A stretch of DNA of 7,948 nt from an uncultured Coriobacteriaceae bacterium (GCA_902767025.1 CACXFZ010000227.1:1-7948); one strand, 5' to 3'; numbered from the stretch's first letter, positions 1-7,046 are shown. The notes: a model not told the origin generated them from the sequence alone. A program made the numbers and translations.

Positions 1-1
1 C

Positions 2-1090
2 CCAGAAATACGTGCAATGTGGATCACGAAGAGCGCAGACGTGTACGAAGCGCTCGAAGAAGCCGGCCTGCCTGTAGAAATGGCGGACACGCCCACAGCC
101 AAGCAGTGCATGAGCAAAGCGCAAGTCGCCGTCGTCGACCACTTCGTCATGAGCGATTTCGGGCGGCCCAGGCCAATCAACCCAAACACGGCCGTGCTAC
201 AGCTGTGGCACGGCGTAGGGCTGAAGAGCATGGCGAACCTGGGTTTGACGACGGTGAAGGGCGTGAAGTACCTGGATGCGTACGACCCGTCGCCGGAAGA
301 CGGACTGGCAGTCCGTGCGCGAAAGGCCCTGAAACGGTTCATCGAGTATCCCAAATCCGAACAGTGCGAAAGCTATGCCATGATGGTGGTACCGGGATCC
401 GAGATGCAGCAAGCGTATGAGGACGGCTTCCACCTATCCGCCGACCGCTTCTATGTGACGGGCTATCCCCGCATGGACAAACTCGTATCCGCAGCAAGGG
501 AAAGCAGCGCACTGCCCGAAGAGCGCAAAATACTCTACGCACCCACCTATCGATGGTCCCCATACGACGAATCTGCGCGGATCGAAGAACTGCTCTCCAG
601 AACCAACGAGCTGAACGAATGGCTGACGGATATCGATGCAACGCTGACGATCAGGCTTCATCCGCACACCTGGCGCTCGTACGGACAGCGCATCGAATAC
701 GTCACCGCCTATGCAGACAGGATAGAGATCGACAACGAGAAGGACGTGTACAAGTCGCTGGGAGACTACTCTATCCTGATAACGGACTACTCGTCCATCG
801 CCTACGACTTCCTGCTGCTTGACCGCCCCATGATCTTCCTCTGCCCCGACCTTGAGCGGTATCTCGAGCACGAGAATGCGCTGAATTACCCCTTCGAGGA
901 GTACACGCCGGGCGTGAAGGCGCGTTCCTGGGACGAGGTGCCGGCACTGGCAGAGTCCTATTTGGAAGATCCGTCCATCGACCAGGAAGCCAGGCGCCGT
1001 ATTCGAGACTTCTTCTACGACTCAGATGCCCTCACGGGTCATTCCAGCGAGATGATCATTGACGAGATGAAAAGGCGCCTGCCCATCTAG
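2..1090 (+). CDS. CDP-glycerol/CDP-ribitol polyol-phosphate transferase (TagB/TagF family), 5'-truncated
   Basis: Transfers glycerol-phosphate or ribitol-phosphate from a CDP-polyol to a lipid-linked acceptor at the inner membrane face, for teichoic-acid-type polymers. Counting from the ATG at 17, the family motifs are QLWHG (62-66, catalytic-type His65), GYPRMDKL (149-156), YAPTYR (174-179), RLHPH (213-217, second conserved His215) and TDYSS (256-260, CDP-binding loop). The frame is open through the window edge, and only about 60 residues precede the LWHG motif, where the family usually has 120 or more. The ATG at 17 is therefore probably internal and the true start lies upstream. It is the only plus-strand gene and converges on the aminotransferase gene with 23 bases between stops. 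It is a diverged paralogue of the transferase at 4678-5910. The family is clear; whether the substrate is CDP-glycerol or CDP-ribitol, and whether it primes or polymerises, cannot be read from the motifs. Confidence 0.88.
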   Translation, partial: PEIRAMWITKSADVYEALEEAGLPVEMADTPTAKQCMSKAQVAVVDHFVMSDFGRPRPINPNTAVLQLWHGVGLKSMANLGLTTVKGVKYLDAYDPSPEDGLAVRARKALKRFIEYPKSEQCESYAMMVVPGSEMQQAYEDGFHLSADRFYVTGYPRMDKLVSAARESSALPEERKILYAPTYRWSPYDESARIEELLSRTNELNEWLTDIDATLTIRLHPHTWRSYGQRIEYVTAYADRIEIDNEKDVYKSLGDYSILITDYSSIAYDFLLLDRPMIFLCPDLERYLEHENALNYPFEEYTPGVKARSWDEVPALAESYLEDPSIDQEARRRIRDFFYDSDALTGHSSEMIIDEMKRRLPI

Positions 1091-1113
1091 AGGCCGCAGG
1101 CTGCAACAGGCCA

Positions 1114-2235
1114 CTACGAGCGAGCGGCATGCTCGATGATGTCGCAGATGCCATCGACGTCGCTTGGAAGCAGCTCGGAATACAGGGGCAACGCAAGCAC
1201 CCTCGCTGCAGCATCGCGTGCTTTGGGGGTATGTGCGCCATCGCCTATCCCTTGATAGCACGCGAAATCGGACGTGAGCGGGTAGAAGTATTTGCGCGAG
1301 CCGATTCCCTGCTGCTGCAACCAATCGAACAACCCGTCGCGCGACAAGCCAAACTCGTCTCCGACGATCACGGGGAAATACGCGTAGTTCTGCGACACGC
1401 CCTGCTGCGGCTCGATGAGGCGCATGCCGGGGATGCCGCCGAGCCGTTCCCGATACCTGTCACAGGCCGCCTTGCGACCGGCTAGGTACTCGTCGATGTG
1501 TCGCAGGTTGCACAATCCCATCGCTGCCGCAAATTCGTTCATTTTCGCGTTGCCGCCCACGTACTCGACCTCTTCGGGTGTGGCTATGCCGAAGTTCTTC
1601 AGCTTTGCAAGCTTGCGGACAAGCTCGGCGTCGTCCGTGGCAATGGCACCGCCTTCGATGGTATGGAACACCTTCGTGGCATGGAAGCTGAACATCGACG
1701 CATCACCGAACGAACCCACTCCGCACCCGTTGACCTGCACGCCAAAGGCATGGGCGGCATCGTAGACGACCTTCAAGCCGTGCCTGCGGGCAATCTGTCC
1801 GATTGCTTCAACATCGCACACGGAGCCATACACGTGGACAGGCACGATTGCGCTGGTTCGATCGGTTATCAGTTCCTCGATGCAGGCCGGATCGATGGTC
1901 AGATCGTCTTCCTTGACGTCGCAGAAGACGGGGGTCAGCCCCGAACGCACAATGGCGTTCGTGGTGGACACGAATGTGAACGGAGTGGTGATCACTTCGC
2001 CTTCCAGCCCCAATGCCTGGAGCACAAACTCCAAGGCGGTATGCCCGTTGGTGAACAGAGAGACATACGGGACACCCAGATAGTTGGCCAGCAGCCTCTC
2101 GAGCTCCTGGTGCTTCGGACCCATGTTGGTGAGCCAGCGCCCTTCGAAAATCGATCGTATCTCGTCCACGTACTCGTCGAATCCAGGCATCGACGAACGC
2201 GTAACCGCTATGTTTTTGCCCTGCTGAGCCCCCAT
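1114..2235 (-). CDS. DegT/DnrJ/EryC1/StrS-family sugar aminotransferase (VioA-like)
   Basis: PLP-dependent transaminase of 373 residues, the usual family length, that aminates a keto-sugar nucleotide, most likely an NDP-4-keto-6-deoxyhexose. Visible motifs: TNGHTAL (62-68, phosphate-cup region), PVHVYG (132-137), YDAAHAFG (158-165, with Asp159 for the PLP ring nitrogen), SFHATK (183-188, Schiff-base Lys188) and GGNAKMNEF (227-235). The SFHATKVF and WLTNMGPKHQEL stretches resemble VioA-type dTDP-4-amino-4,6-dideoxyglucose transaminases; this comes from memory of the family, so the exact sugar and position (C3 or C4) are tentative. The start is supported by GGAGG at 2240-2244, four bases before the ATG. 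It is the last gene of the minus-strand cluster, 17 bases after the ATP-grasp/HAD gene, so probably cotranscribed with it. No dehydratase or thymidylyltransferase gene is present to supply its substrate, which must come from elsewhere. Confidence 0.9.
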   Translation of the reverse strand: MGAQQGKNIAVTRSSMPGFDEYVDEIRSIFEGRWLTNMGPKHQELERLLANYLGVPYVSLFTNGHTALEFVLQALGLEGEVITTPFTFVSTTNAIVRSGLTPVFCDVKEDDLTIDPACIEELITDRTSAIVPVHVYGSVCDVEAIGQIARRHGLKVVYDAAHAFGVQVNGCGVGSFGDASMFSFHATKVFHTIEGGAIATDDAELVRKLAKLKNFGIATPEEVEYVGGNAKMNEFAAAMGLCNLRHIDEYLAGRKAACDRYRERLGGIPGMRLIEPQQGVSQNYAYFPVIVGDEFGLSRDGLFDWLQQQGIGSRKYFYPLTSDFACYQGIGDGAHTPKARDAAARVLALPLYSELLPSDVDGICDIIEHAARS

Positions 2236-2252
2236 GAAACCTCCGCCCGTTT

Positions 2253-3545
2253 CTATTCGCGCCTGTCGATGAGCGCATCCAGATTGTCTAATCCGAACAC
2301 TTTGATTCCCAATGTCCGATGGACGTCACGTCGCTCCGCAAAGGAATCGTCGATGAAAACCGGGTTGAGGGACGCGTCGATGCATGCGCTCTTCTTCTGA
2401 TCCGGCCGAATGATCACGATGCTGTCGAACAGGTCCTCGCTGAGCCTTGCCGCAGCCAGCGATTCGTGGATGTCGCGCTCGTGACGGCTGAGCAGATGAA
2501 CGGGAATCCCCCTGTTCACGCACTGGTACAGGAATTGCACCGTGGGAAGCACAACTTGCCCGTCGCGCACGATGGTGTCGTCAAAGTCGATGTACACCGC
2601 ATCGTAGGCACACTCGAGCGCATACGCATTTGACAGGGCCCGATCCACCTCGCATGCATCGAACTGGGGCATGACATCGACGTCGTAACCAAGTGCATCG
2701 AAGATGGCCAGCAAAGGAAGGTTCACGCCTATCGCCCTGGACAGGCACATCGTCCCGGCAACCCGTGGCGCCACTTCCAGCAATCTGTATTCACCTTGAG
2801 CGTTCAGCTTCAGCTGGAAAAACCACATTCCCCGAAGACCCAGGCGCTTGCTTATCTGCTCGGCGATTCCGCGTACTTCGTCGCTTGGCTGGGTAAGATA
2901 CGAATTGACGCTGATGCCCGCCTTCGTGCGATTGCGCACCCGCTGCGAAGCGAACCTGACTTCGCCATGTCGGTCGGTAAAGCAATCGATCGTGTACTCT
3001 TCGCCGGGCAAAAACTCGCAAATCACCTGTTTATCGGAACGCGTCGCAAGCTCGAACTCCAGCTCTTCTGGGGTGTCGATGCGCTTCACGCCCGCCGAAC
3101 CCTGGCCCACGGAAGGCTTGAGCAGCACGGGGTACGCATCCACCGATGATGCATCCCGATAAGTGCGAGGATTGAACCAGCAATCGGACAGGACTTGATA
3201 CGTCGCCTCTTTGTTGCGGCATATATCGGCCGTCTGCTTGCTTGCAGCGATTACCGTGCAGGGCAGCTTGTCGGCCAAATCGACTAGTTTCACGATGGCA
3301 TCGTCGAGTGCAGGAAACACCACGTCGAAGCCGTGTTCCTGAACGAAGGAAACGAATTCCTCGTCAAATGACGGATCGTTCAAGTACGGCATTCCTTCGT
3401 GGTAGTTGGCATACACGAACGCACCGTGGTCGCGCACGCTCGATGCGCCATGTACTTCGACGAAGCGGATTCCCTTCAACGACCGATGCAGTTCGAGACC
3501 GATTTCCGACCCACAGGGAAAGACAAGGACTTTAACAGTGTTCAT
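2253..3545 (-). CDS. ATP-grasp ligase fused to a HAD-family phosphatase domain
   Basis: A 430-residue two-domain protein. Residues 1 to about 295 form a CarB-like ATP-grasp module: N-terminal VKVLVFPCGSEIG (4-16), ATP-binding LLKPSVGQGSAG (141-152, Lys143 and a glycine-rich loop), hinge CEFLPGEEYTID (176-187), and metal-site segments FFQLKL (242-247) and LEVAPR (256-261). Residues 315-430 form a capless HAD domain: DFDDT (320-324, nucleophile Asp320, acid Asp322), LLSRH (Ser353), DQKKS (Lys384/385) and FIDDS (Asp399/Asp400). ATP-grasp enzymes activate a carboxylate as acyl-phosphate and join it to an amine, thiol or similar nucleophile. HAD domains hydrolyse or transfer phosphate. The substrates cannot be read here. 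Position between a glycosyltransferase and a sugar aminotransferase suggests modification of an amino sugar or polymer unit; this is inference. The start at 3545 is chosen because an upstream in-frame ATG at 3569 lies before the AAGGAG box. No signal peptide or membrane segment is seen, so it is probably cytoplasmic. Confidence 0.85.
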   Translation of the reverse strand: MNTVKVLVFPCGSEIGLELHRSLKGIRFVEVHGASSVRDHGAFVYANYHEGMPYLNDPSFDEEFVSFVQEHGFDVVFPALDDAIVKLVDLADKLPCTVIAASKQTADICRNKEATYQVLSDCWFNPRTYRDASSVDAYPVLLKPSVGQGSAGVKRIDTPEELEFELATRSDKQVICEFLPGEEYTIDCFTDRHGEVRFASQRVRNRTKAGISVNSYLTQPSDEVRGIAEQISKRLGLRGMWFFQLKLNAQGEYRLLEVAPRVAGTMCLSRAIGVNLPLLAIFDALGYDVDVMPQFDACEVDRALSNAYALECAYDAVYIDFDDTIVRDGQVVLPTVQFLYQCVNRGIPVHLLSRHERDIHESLAAARLSEDLFDSIVIIRPDQKKSACIDASLNPVFIDDSFAERRDVHRTLGIKVFGLDNLDALIDRRE

Positions 3546-3554
3546 GATGCAATA

Positions 3555-3561
3555 TCTCCTT
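3555..3561 (-). promoter_or_regulatory. Ribosome binding site that sets the ATP-grasp/HAD start
   Basis: The minus strand reads AAGGAGA here, a strong Shine-Dalgarno match, about 10 bases upstream of the ATG at 3545. An earlier in-frame ATG at 3569 lies upstream of this box and has no such signal, so the shorter protein beginning MNTVKVLVF is preferred. Confidence 0.7.
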
Positions 3562-3573
3562 GGAACCACCCAG

Positions 3574-3579
3574 ATTATA
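3574..3579 (-). promoter_or_regulatory. Candidate -10 box (TATAAT) of an internal promoter
   Basis: The 52-base gap after the glycosyltransferase stop contains a perfect TATAAT on the minus strand. Transcription starting about 7 bases downstream would leave a leader of roughly 22 bases that still contains the AAGGAG site. No TTGACA-like -35 box is seen at 16-18 bases upstream (the sequence there is near GGTAAG), so this is a -10-only candidate. If active, it would express the ATP-grasp/HAD and aminotransferase genes separately from the upstream tar genes. Confidence 0.35.
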
Positions 3580-3597
3580 CAAGAACAGCGTAGAAGC

Positions 3598-4671
3598 TTA
3601 CCCGCGCTTCATGAGGCGCTGCAATCTTCTGAGTTTCAATACATCGTGCAACGGAAAGCCCATGACCTTGCGAGCCGCACGGGCAACCTGACGATAGGAC
3701 GGGCAATCCCCCTCAAGCAGGCTGCAGCCATACGCAAACTCGACGAATGGGTCAAATCTCTGCGCCAACGCATTAAATTCGTCGGGCATCCCAAACGTGT
3801 AACGCGCAATGAACAGCTTCCGCAGGTCGTCTTTCATGCGCGACTTCAGAAGTGCCACGGCTTCTGGATACGGCTGCACGTGCGTGAAGTAATCGGCGAG
3901 GTCGGCGTCTATCAAAACCCAATCCTCACGGGTCTTGTCCCAGTAGTCACAGCGATCAAGAAAATCATACGCGCTGTTCCCACGACGGCGGTACACCGAC
4001 ATGGTCTCGTCGATAAAGCCGAACCGACCGCGTCCAACCTGCAAGATCCACAATGTGTAGTCGCCAAGGATATGACTGTAGTACCAGTCGGGAATCTTCA
4101 GGTTGCGGTCCCAGCGAAAGAACATCGAGGAAGAGTGGACGAAACCACACGGAATGTAGTCTTCGATGCTGTACGCGTCCTTTTTCGCGAACTTGCGATG
4201 CCCTGTGCTCCACCTGAGCTTCCCGTCCGAAGTGTTCGCGTAATCCTGCGCCAAGAACCACTCCGTCTGCCCCTCTTGCACGATTTCGGTATCGTGGAAG
4301 CAAGCGCGCATGTCCGGATTGGCCTGCATGTAATCGTATTGTTTCTGCAGTTTGAGGGCATCGGTCCAATAGTCATCGCCGTCGCAGAGAGCAATATAGG
4401 TCGCCTGCACCATGTTGCATGCAGCTATCAAGTTGCGCTCTGCCCCTTGCTTTTGCTCGGGAAGCAGCACCTTGATGCGACCTGGATTGGCTTCGGCGTA
4501 CTCGGCCAGTATCTCGCGCGTTGCATCGTGGCTGCAGTCGTCTGCAACGACGACCTCGAACGAAAACGTCGTCTCCTGGGAAAGGAATCCCTCCAGGGCC
4601 TGGGCGATGTAGTCTTCGTGGTTGCAGGTCAAGCACACCACAGCAACTTCGTGCTTTGCAAGACCGTCCAT
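3598..4671 (-). CDS. Family 2 glycosyltransferase (GT-A fold)
   Basis: A 357-residue glycosyltransferase that transfers a sugar from an activated nucleotide donor to an acceptor, here probably a decoration or linkage sugar of the wall polymer. The GT2 landmarks are present: VAVVCLTCNHEDYI (9-22), FEVVVADDCS (38-47, nucleotide-binding acidic pair Asp44/Asp45), ALCDGDDYW (94-102, the DxD-type metal motif), HILGDYTLW (200-208, with Asp204 in the usual acidic position of the acceptor side) and the YRRRGNS segment (227-233). The catalytic domain takes about residues 8-235; the remaining 120 residues are a helical-looking, basic C-terminal tail ending LKLRRLQRLMKRG, which could touch the membrane. 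No transmembrane helix is evident. Its start lies 6 bases after the stop of the polyol-phosphate transferase, with a GAGGTAGG ribosome site overlapping that stop, so the two are translationally coupled. The donor and acceptor are unknown. Confidence 0.9.
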   Translation of the reverse strand: MDGLAKHEVAVVCLTCNHEDYIAQALEGFLSQETTFSFEVVVADDCSHDATREILAEYAEANPGRIKVLLPEQKQGAERNLIAACNMVQATYIALCDGDDYWTDALKLQKQYDYMQANPDMRACFHDTEIVQEGQTEWFLAQDYANTSDGKLRWSTGHRKFAKKDAYSIEDYIPCGFVHSSSMFFRWDRNLKIPDWYYSHILGDYTLWILQVGRGRFGFIDETMSVYRRRGNSAYDFLDRCDYWDKTREDWVLIDADLADYFTHVQPYPEAVALLKSRMKDDLRKLFIARYTFGMPDEFNALAQRFDPFVEFAYGCSLLEGDCPSYRQVARAARKVMGFPLHDVLKLRRLQRLMKRG

Positions 4672-4677
4672 GTCTAC

Positions 4678-5910
4678 CTACCTCAACTCACCTTGCCGAA
4701 TGGGAACGCTTTCCGCGTCCAAAAGCAAGCCCGCGAAGTCCATGATCCTTTCGGTCGCACAACCATCGCAGCTGCTCATGTAGCGCTGACGAAACTCACG
4801 AACCGCAGACACGTCAAAACTCCGCTCGGACTCTTTGATGGCAGCGGCCAAGGCGGCCGTATCCTTTACAATCGGCCCTGGAACGAAGTCTTGGTAATCG
4901 TAGTAGAAACCCCGCCAATCCTGATAATCGTCCAAGTCGTACGCAAAGAAGAACACGGGTCGATCGAAAAGCGCGAACTCGAACACGATGGACGAATAAT
5001 CGGTCACGCACACGTCCACCGCAGCAAGCAGCTCGTTGATCGGCATTCCATCCGGCGCTTCCATCGCGAAATCCCTACACGAATCCGGGATGCAAGGCGA
5101 TTGCTTTACGAAAGGGTGGTTCTTCACCAAGACGATGCATGATTTGCCAAGCTGGTCCCGCAACTCCTCGAAGTCGATGGCTTCGGGTGCAAACGCATGC
5201 CTGGGCAACCCCCGAAACGTCGGCGCGTACAGCACGATCCTCTTGCCGACGGCCTGCGGCACCGCCGCTTCCACCTGGGCGCGCGCGTTTTCCAGAAACA
5301 CCGGATCGAAGTACACGTCGGTGGCGGCCACGCCCAGCGGCTGCACCGTGCCCAGGCCCTGCAGGTCCATGGCCTCCTCGTAGGCCCACACCACCTCGGG
5401 AGCGCTCACGGTGACCAGGTCCAGGTTGCCGTAGAACGGATGGCGCTTCTGGTCGGCACGCGACTCGCCGAACTTCGCATCCGCCGTGCTCATGCCCCAC
5501 TTTTTGAATGCACCGCATGCATGCCACAGCTGCACAACCGTCGTCTCGGGGCGGATGGGCAGCGCGCTCACCAAATCGGACGCGTCGCACAGAAAGATCG
5601 CCCGGGCCTGCGCCAGCACGGGCACCGCCTCGCGGCAGTGCACGTAGTAGCGCGGGACGCTGCTGTTGTTCTGGCGCAGGGTCACGAACTCCACGTCGTA
5701 GCCGGTCTGCGCCAGCAGGCGCTCGTAGATGTGGCGCATCGCAACCGGCATGGTGCTTTCCTTCGTTTCCAGGAAGACCACCTTCTGCGGGTTCGGACAC
5801 GCTACGACCGCCTGGCGGTACAACCGCGGGAACAGCGCGTCGAGCGCCACGTCCTTCATCATGCGCTTGATGCGGTACACCGCCTTTGATTGTGGTTTAG
5901 GCTGGGCCAT
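4678..5910 (-). CDS. CDP-glycerol/CDP-ribitol polyol-phosphate transferase (TagF/TarL-type family)
   Basis: A 410-residue single-domain GT-B enzyme of the teichoic acid polyol-phosphate transferase family. Motifs: QLWHACGAFKKWG (127-139, catalytic-type His130; Ala stands where many members have Gly in LWHG), YAPTFRG (228-234), KNHP (263-266, His265), TDYSS (303-307) and the family hallmark DLDDYQDWRGFYYDY (325-339) followed by PGP (344-346). The neighbouring tarI and tarJ make CDP-ribitol, so a ribitol-phosphate transferase is a reasonable guess, but the motifs do not separate ribitol from glycerol enzymes. The start at 5910 is the only ATG before an in-frame TGA five codons upstream; its ribosome site is weak (GAG about 7 bases upstream). 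Base composition changes inside the gene: the part coding for residues 1 to about 232 is near 66% GC, while the rest is near 55%. This points to a mosaic gene joined close to the boundary between the two lobes. Confidence 0.9.
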   Translation of the reverse strand: MAQPKPQSKAVYRIKRMMKDVALDALFPRLYRQAVVACPNPQKVVFLETKESTMPVAMRHIYERLLAQTGYDVEFVTLRQNNSSVPRYYVHCREAVPVLAQARAIFLCDASDLVSALPIRPETTVVQLWHACGAFKKWGMSTADAKFGESRADQKRHPFYGNLDLVTVSAPEVVWAYEEAMDLQGLGTVQPLGVAATDVYFDPVFLENARAQVEAAVPQAVGKRIVLYAPTFRGLPRHAFAPEAIDFEELRDQLGKSCIVLVKNHPFVKQSPCIPDSCRDFAMEAPDGMPINELLAAVDVCVTDYSSIVFEFALFDRPVFFFAYDLDDYQDWRGFYYDYQDFVPGPIVKDTAALAAAIKESERSFDVSAVREFRQRYMSSCDGCATERIMDFAGLLLDAESVPIRQGELR

Positions 5911-6020
5911 GGGAAAGCTCTTTCATCCGCGGTTTCGTATCGGCAATCTCGTATTCCGGATGCGGCGCATGCTGCAACGGCAACGACGAGCGGCGCGCGA
6001 ACCGCCGGGCACTCCGCAAG
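5911..6020 (-). other. 110-base gap between tarJ and the polyol-phosphate transferase gene
   Basis: This is the longest non-coding stretch in the cluster. It holds no clear -35/-10 pair and no hairpin followed by a T-run. It contains a short imperfect dyad GAAAG-AG-CTTTC just before the transferase ATG. One reading frame stays open through the gap and past the next start codon, ending MKELSHGPA and then a stop overlapping the first codons of the transferase; I treat it as chance. Confidence 0.4.
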
Positions 6021-7046
6021 CTAGACGTCCCACACCATGATGGTCTTGCCGCCGCGTTTCTGCGTGTCGGCCTCGAAGGCCGCCGCCATGTCGGCCACCG
6101 TCTGCACGCGCCTGACCTCGCCCACCAGCGAGCGAAGGTAGTCCAGCGTTTCAGGATATTCGCGGTACAGCTGCACCGTGTTCTCGAAATCCGCCCGCCC
6201 GCTGCGGCTGCTGCCGAAGAAGCGCAGGCCCTTTTCCAGCACCATGCGGGTGTTGATGGGCGGCGGGTTCTCCGAAACACCCAACAGCGACACCGTGCCT
6301 TCGGGGCGGATGCAGTCGATGATCTGGCCGATGGCCGATGCCGACCCATCTCCGCCGCAGCATTCGAACGCGTGGTCGACAGGCGGCAGGTCGGCAATGT
6401 CGTTGGACAGAAGGCCATCGGTGGCAAACGTGAAGTCGGCGAGCTTGGCAGCCGTGCGCCCCACCACGTAGATGCGCGCGTTCGGATAGTTCACGTGCAA
6501 CAGCAGCGCCACGATGAATCCCAGATTGCCATCGCCCCACACGCCGATGGTTTCGCGGCGACCGTGTGCGATAGCGCCAAACCGGGTCAGTGCATGGGTG
6601 GCAACGCTGACCAGTTCGGTGAACGCCGCCACGTGCGTGTCGATACCTGCAGGCAGCTCGAGCACGCGTTCGGGAGGCAGTACCACGTATTCCTGCATGA
6701 AGCCGTCGAAGCCGCTTCCGCAAAACTTGCTGGTACGCAAGTAGTTCTCGGCGATGAAATCGTCCTGCTCGCAGGGGGCGTTGGGCAGCATCACCACCTG
6801 CTGGCCGCGCTCGAAAGCGCCCGTGGCGTCGAAGACCACTTGGCCGATGCCTTCGTGGATCAGCGCCATCGGCAGCTTTTCGGCCAGGGCCGCCGCGCTG
6901 CGACGGCCCAGGTAGTAGCGCATGTCGGCATTGCAGATGGACAGGTGCGTCGGACGCACCACCACCGACTCAGACGATGGAGAAACCTGCATCTGCACCG
7001 GCTCGAAACTACGTGGCGCCACCAGCCTGTACACGCAATTCAGCAT
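6021..7046 (-). CDS. tarJ: Ribitol-5-phosphate 2-dehydrogenase (TarJ)
   Basis: NADPH-dependent reduction of D-ribulose 5-phosphate to D-ribitol 5-phosphate, the first step towards CDP-ribitol. The 341-residue protein is a zinc-type medium-chain dehydrogenase matching TarJ throughout as I recall that family: start NCVYRLVAPRSFEP, SICNADMRYY (37-45, Cys38 zinc ligand), LIHEG (62-66, His64/Glu65), DDFIAENYL (95-103), FTELV (142-146, Glu144) and the Rossmann loop GVWGDGNLG (168-176). HAFECCGG, SLLGVSE and SSRSG follow, and it ends in GGKTIMVWDV. The four-cysteine structural zinc lobe of classical alcohol dehydrogenases is absent, as in TarJ. A single base separates the tarI stop from its ATG, and a GGGGG ribosome site lies within the end of tarI, so TarI and TarJ are made together. 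The adjacent cytidylyltransferase makes the assignment firm; a general alcohol dehydrogenase is unlikely. Confidence 0.95.
   Translation of the reverse strand: MLNCVYRLVAPRSFEPVQMQVSPSSESVVVRPTHLSICNADMRYYLGRRSAAALAEKLPMALIHEGIGQVVFDATGAFERGQQVVMLPNAPCEQDDFIAENYLRTSKFCGSGFDGFMQEYVVLPPERVLELPAGIDTHVAAFTELVSVATHALTRFGAIAHGRRETIGVWGDGNLGFIVALLLHVNYPNARIYVVGRTAAKLADFTFATDGLLSNDIADLPPVDHAFECCGGDGSASAIGQIIDCIRPEGTVSLLGVSENPPPINTRMVLEKGLRFFGSSRSGRADFENTVQLYREYPETLDYLRSLVGEVRRVQTVADMAAAFEADTQKRGGKTIMVWDV

Noticed and set aside
1091..1113. Possible bidirectional terminator between the convergent genes
   Set aside because: The gap has GGCC repeats and a GCAGGCTGC palindrome, but the centre leaves too small a loop and there is no T-run on either strand.
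1498..2400. Plus-strand open frame of 300 codons opposite the aminotransferase
   Set aside because: It is antisense to a gene with all catalytic motifs of its family, crosses two gene ends and has no protein-like motif of its own.
3546..3569. Upstream ATG at 3569 as start of the ATP-grasp/HAD gene
   Set aside because: The strong AAGGAG box at 3556-3561 would lie inside the coding region; the ATG at 3545 is correctly spaced from it and gives the natural beta-strand start of the domain.
3406..5142. Long plus-strand open frame (578 codons) opposite three minus-strand genes
   Set aside because: It lies antisense to the ATP-grasp/HAD, glycosyltransferase and polyol-phosphate transferase genes, which all carry clear family motifs. 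Its translation shows no recognisable domain, and long antisense frames are common in GC-rich coding DNA.
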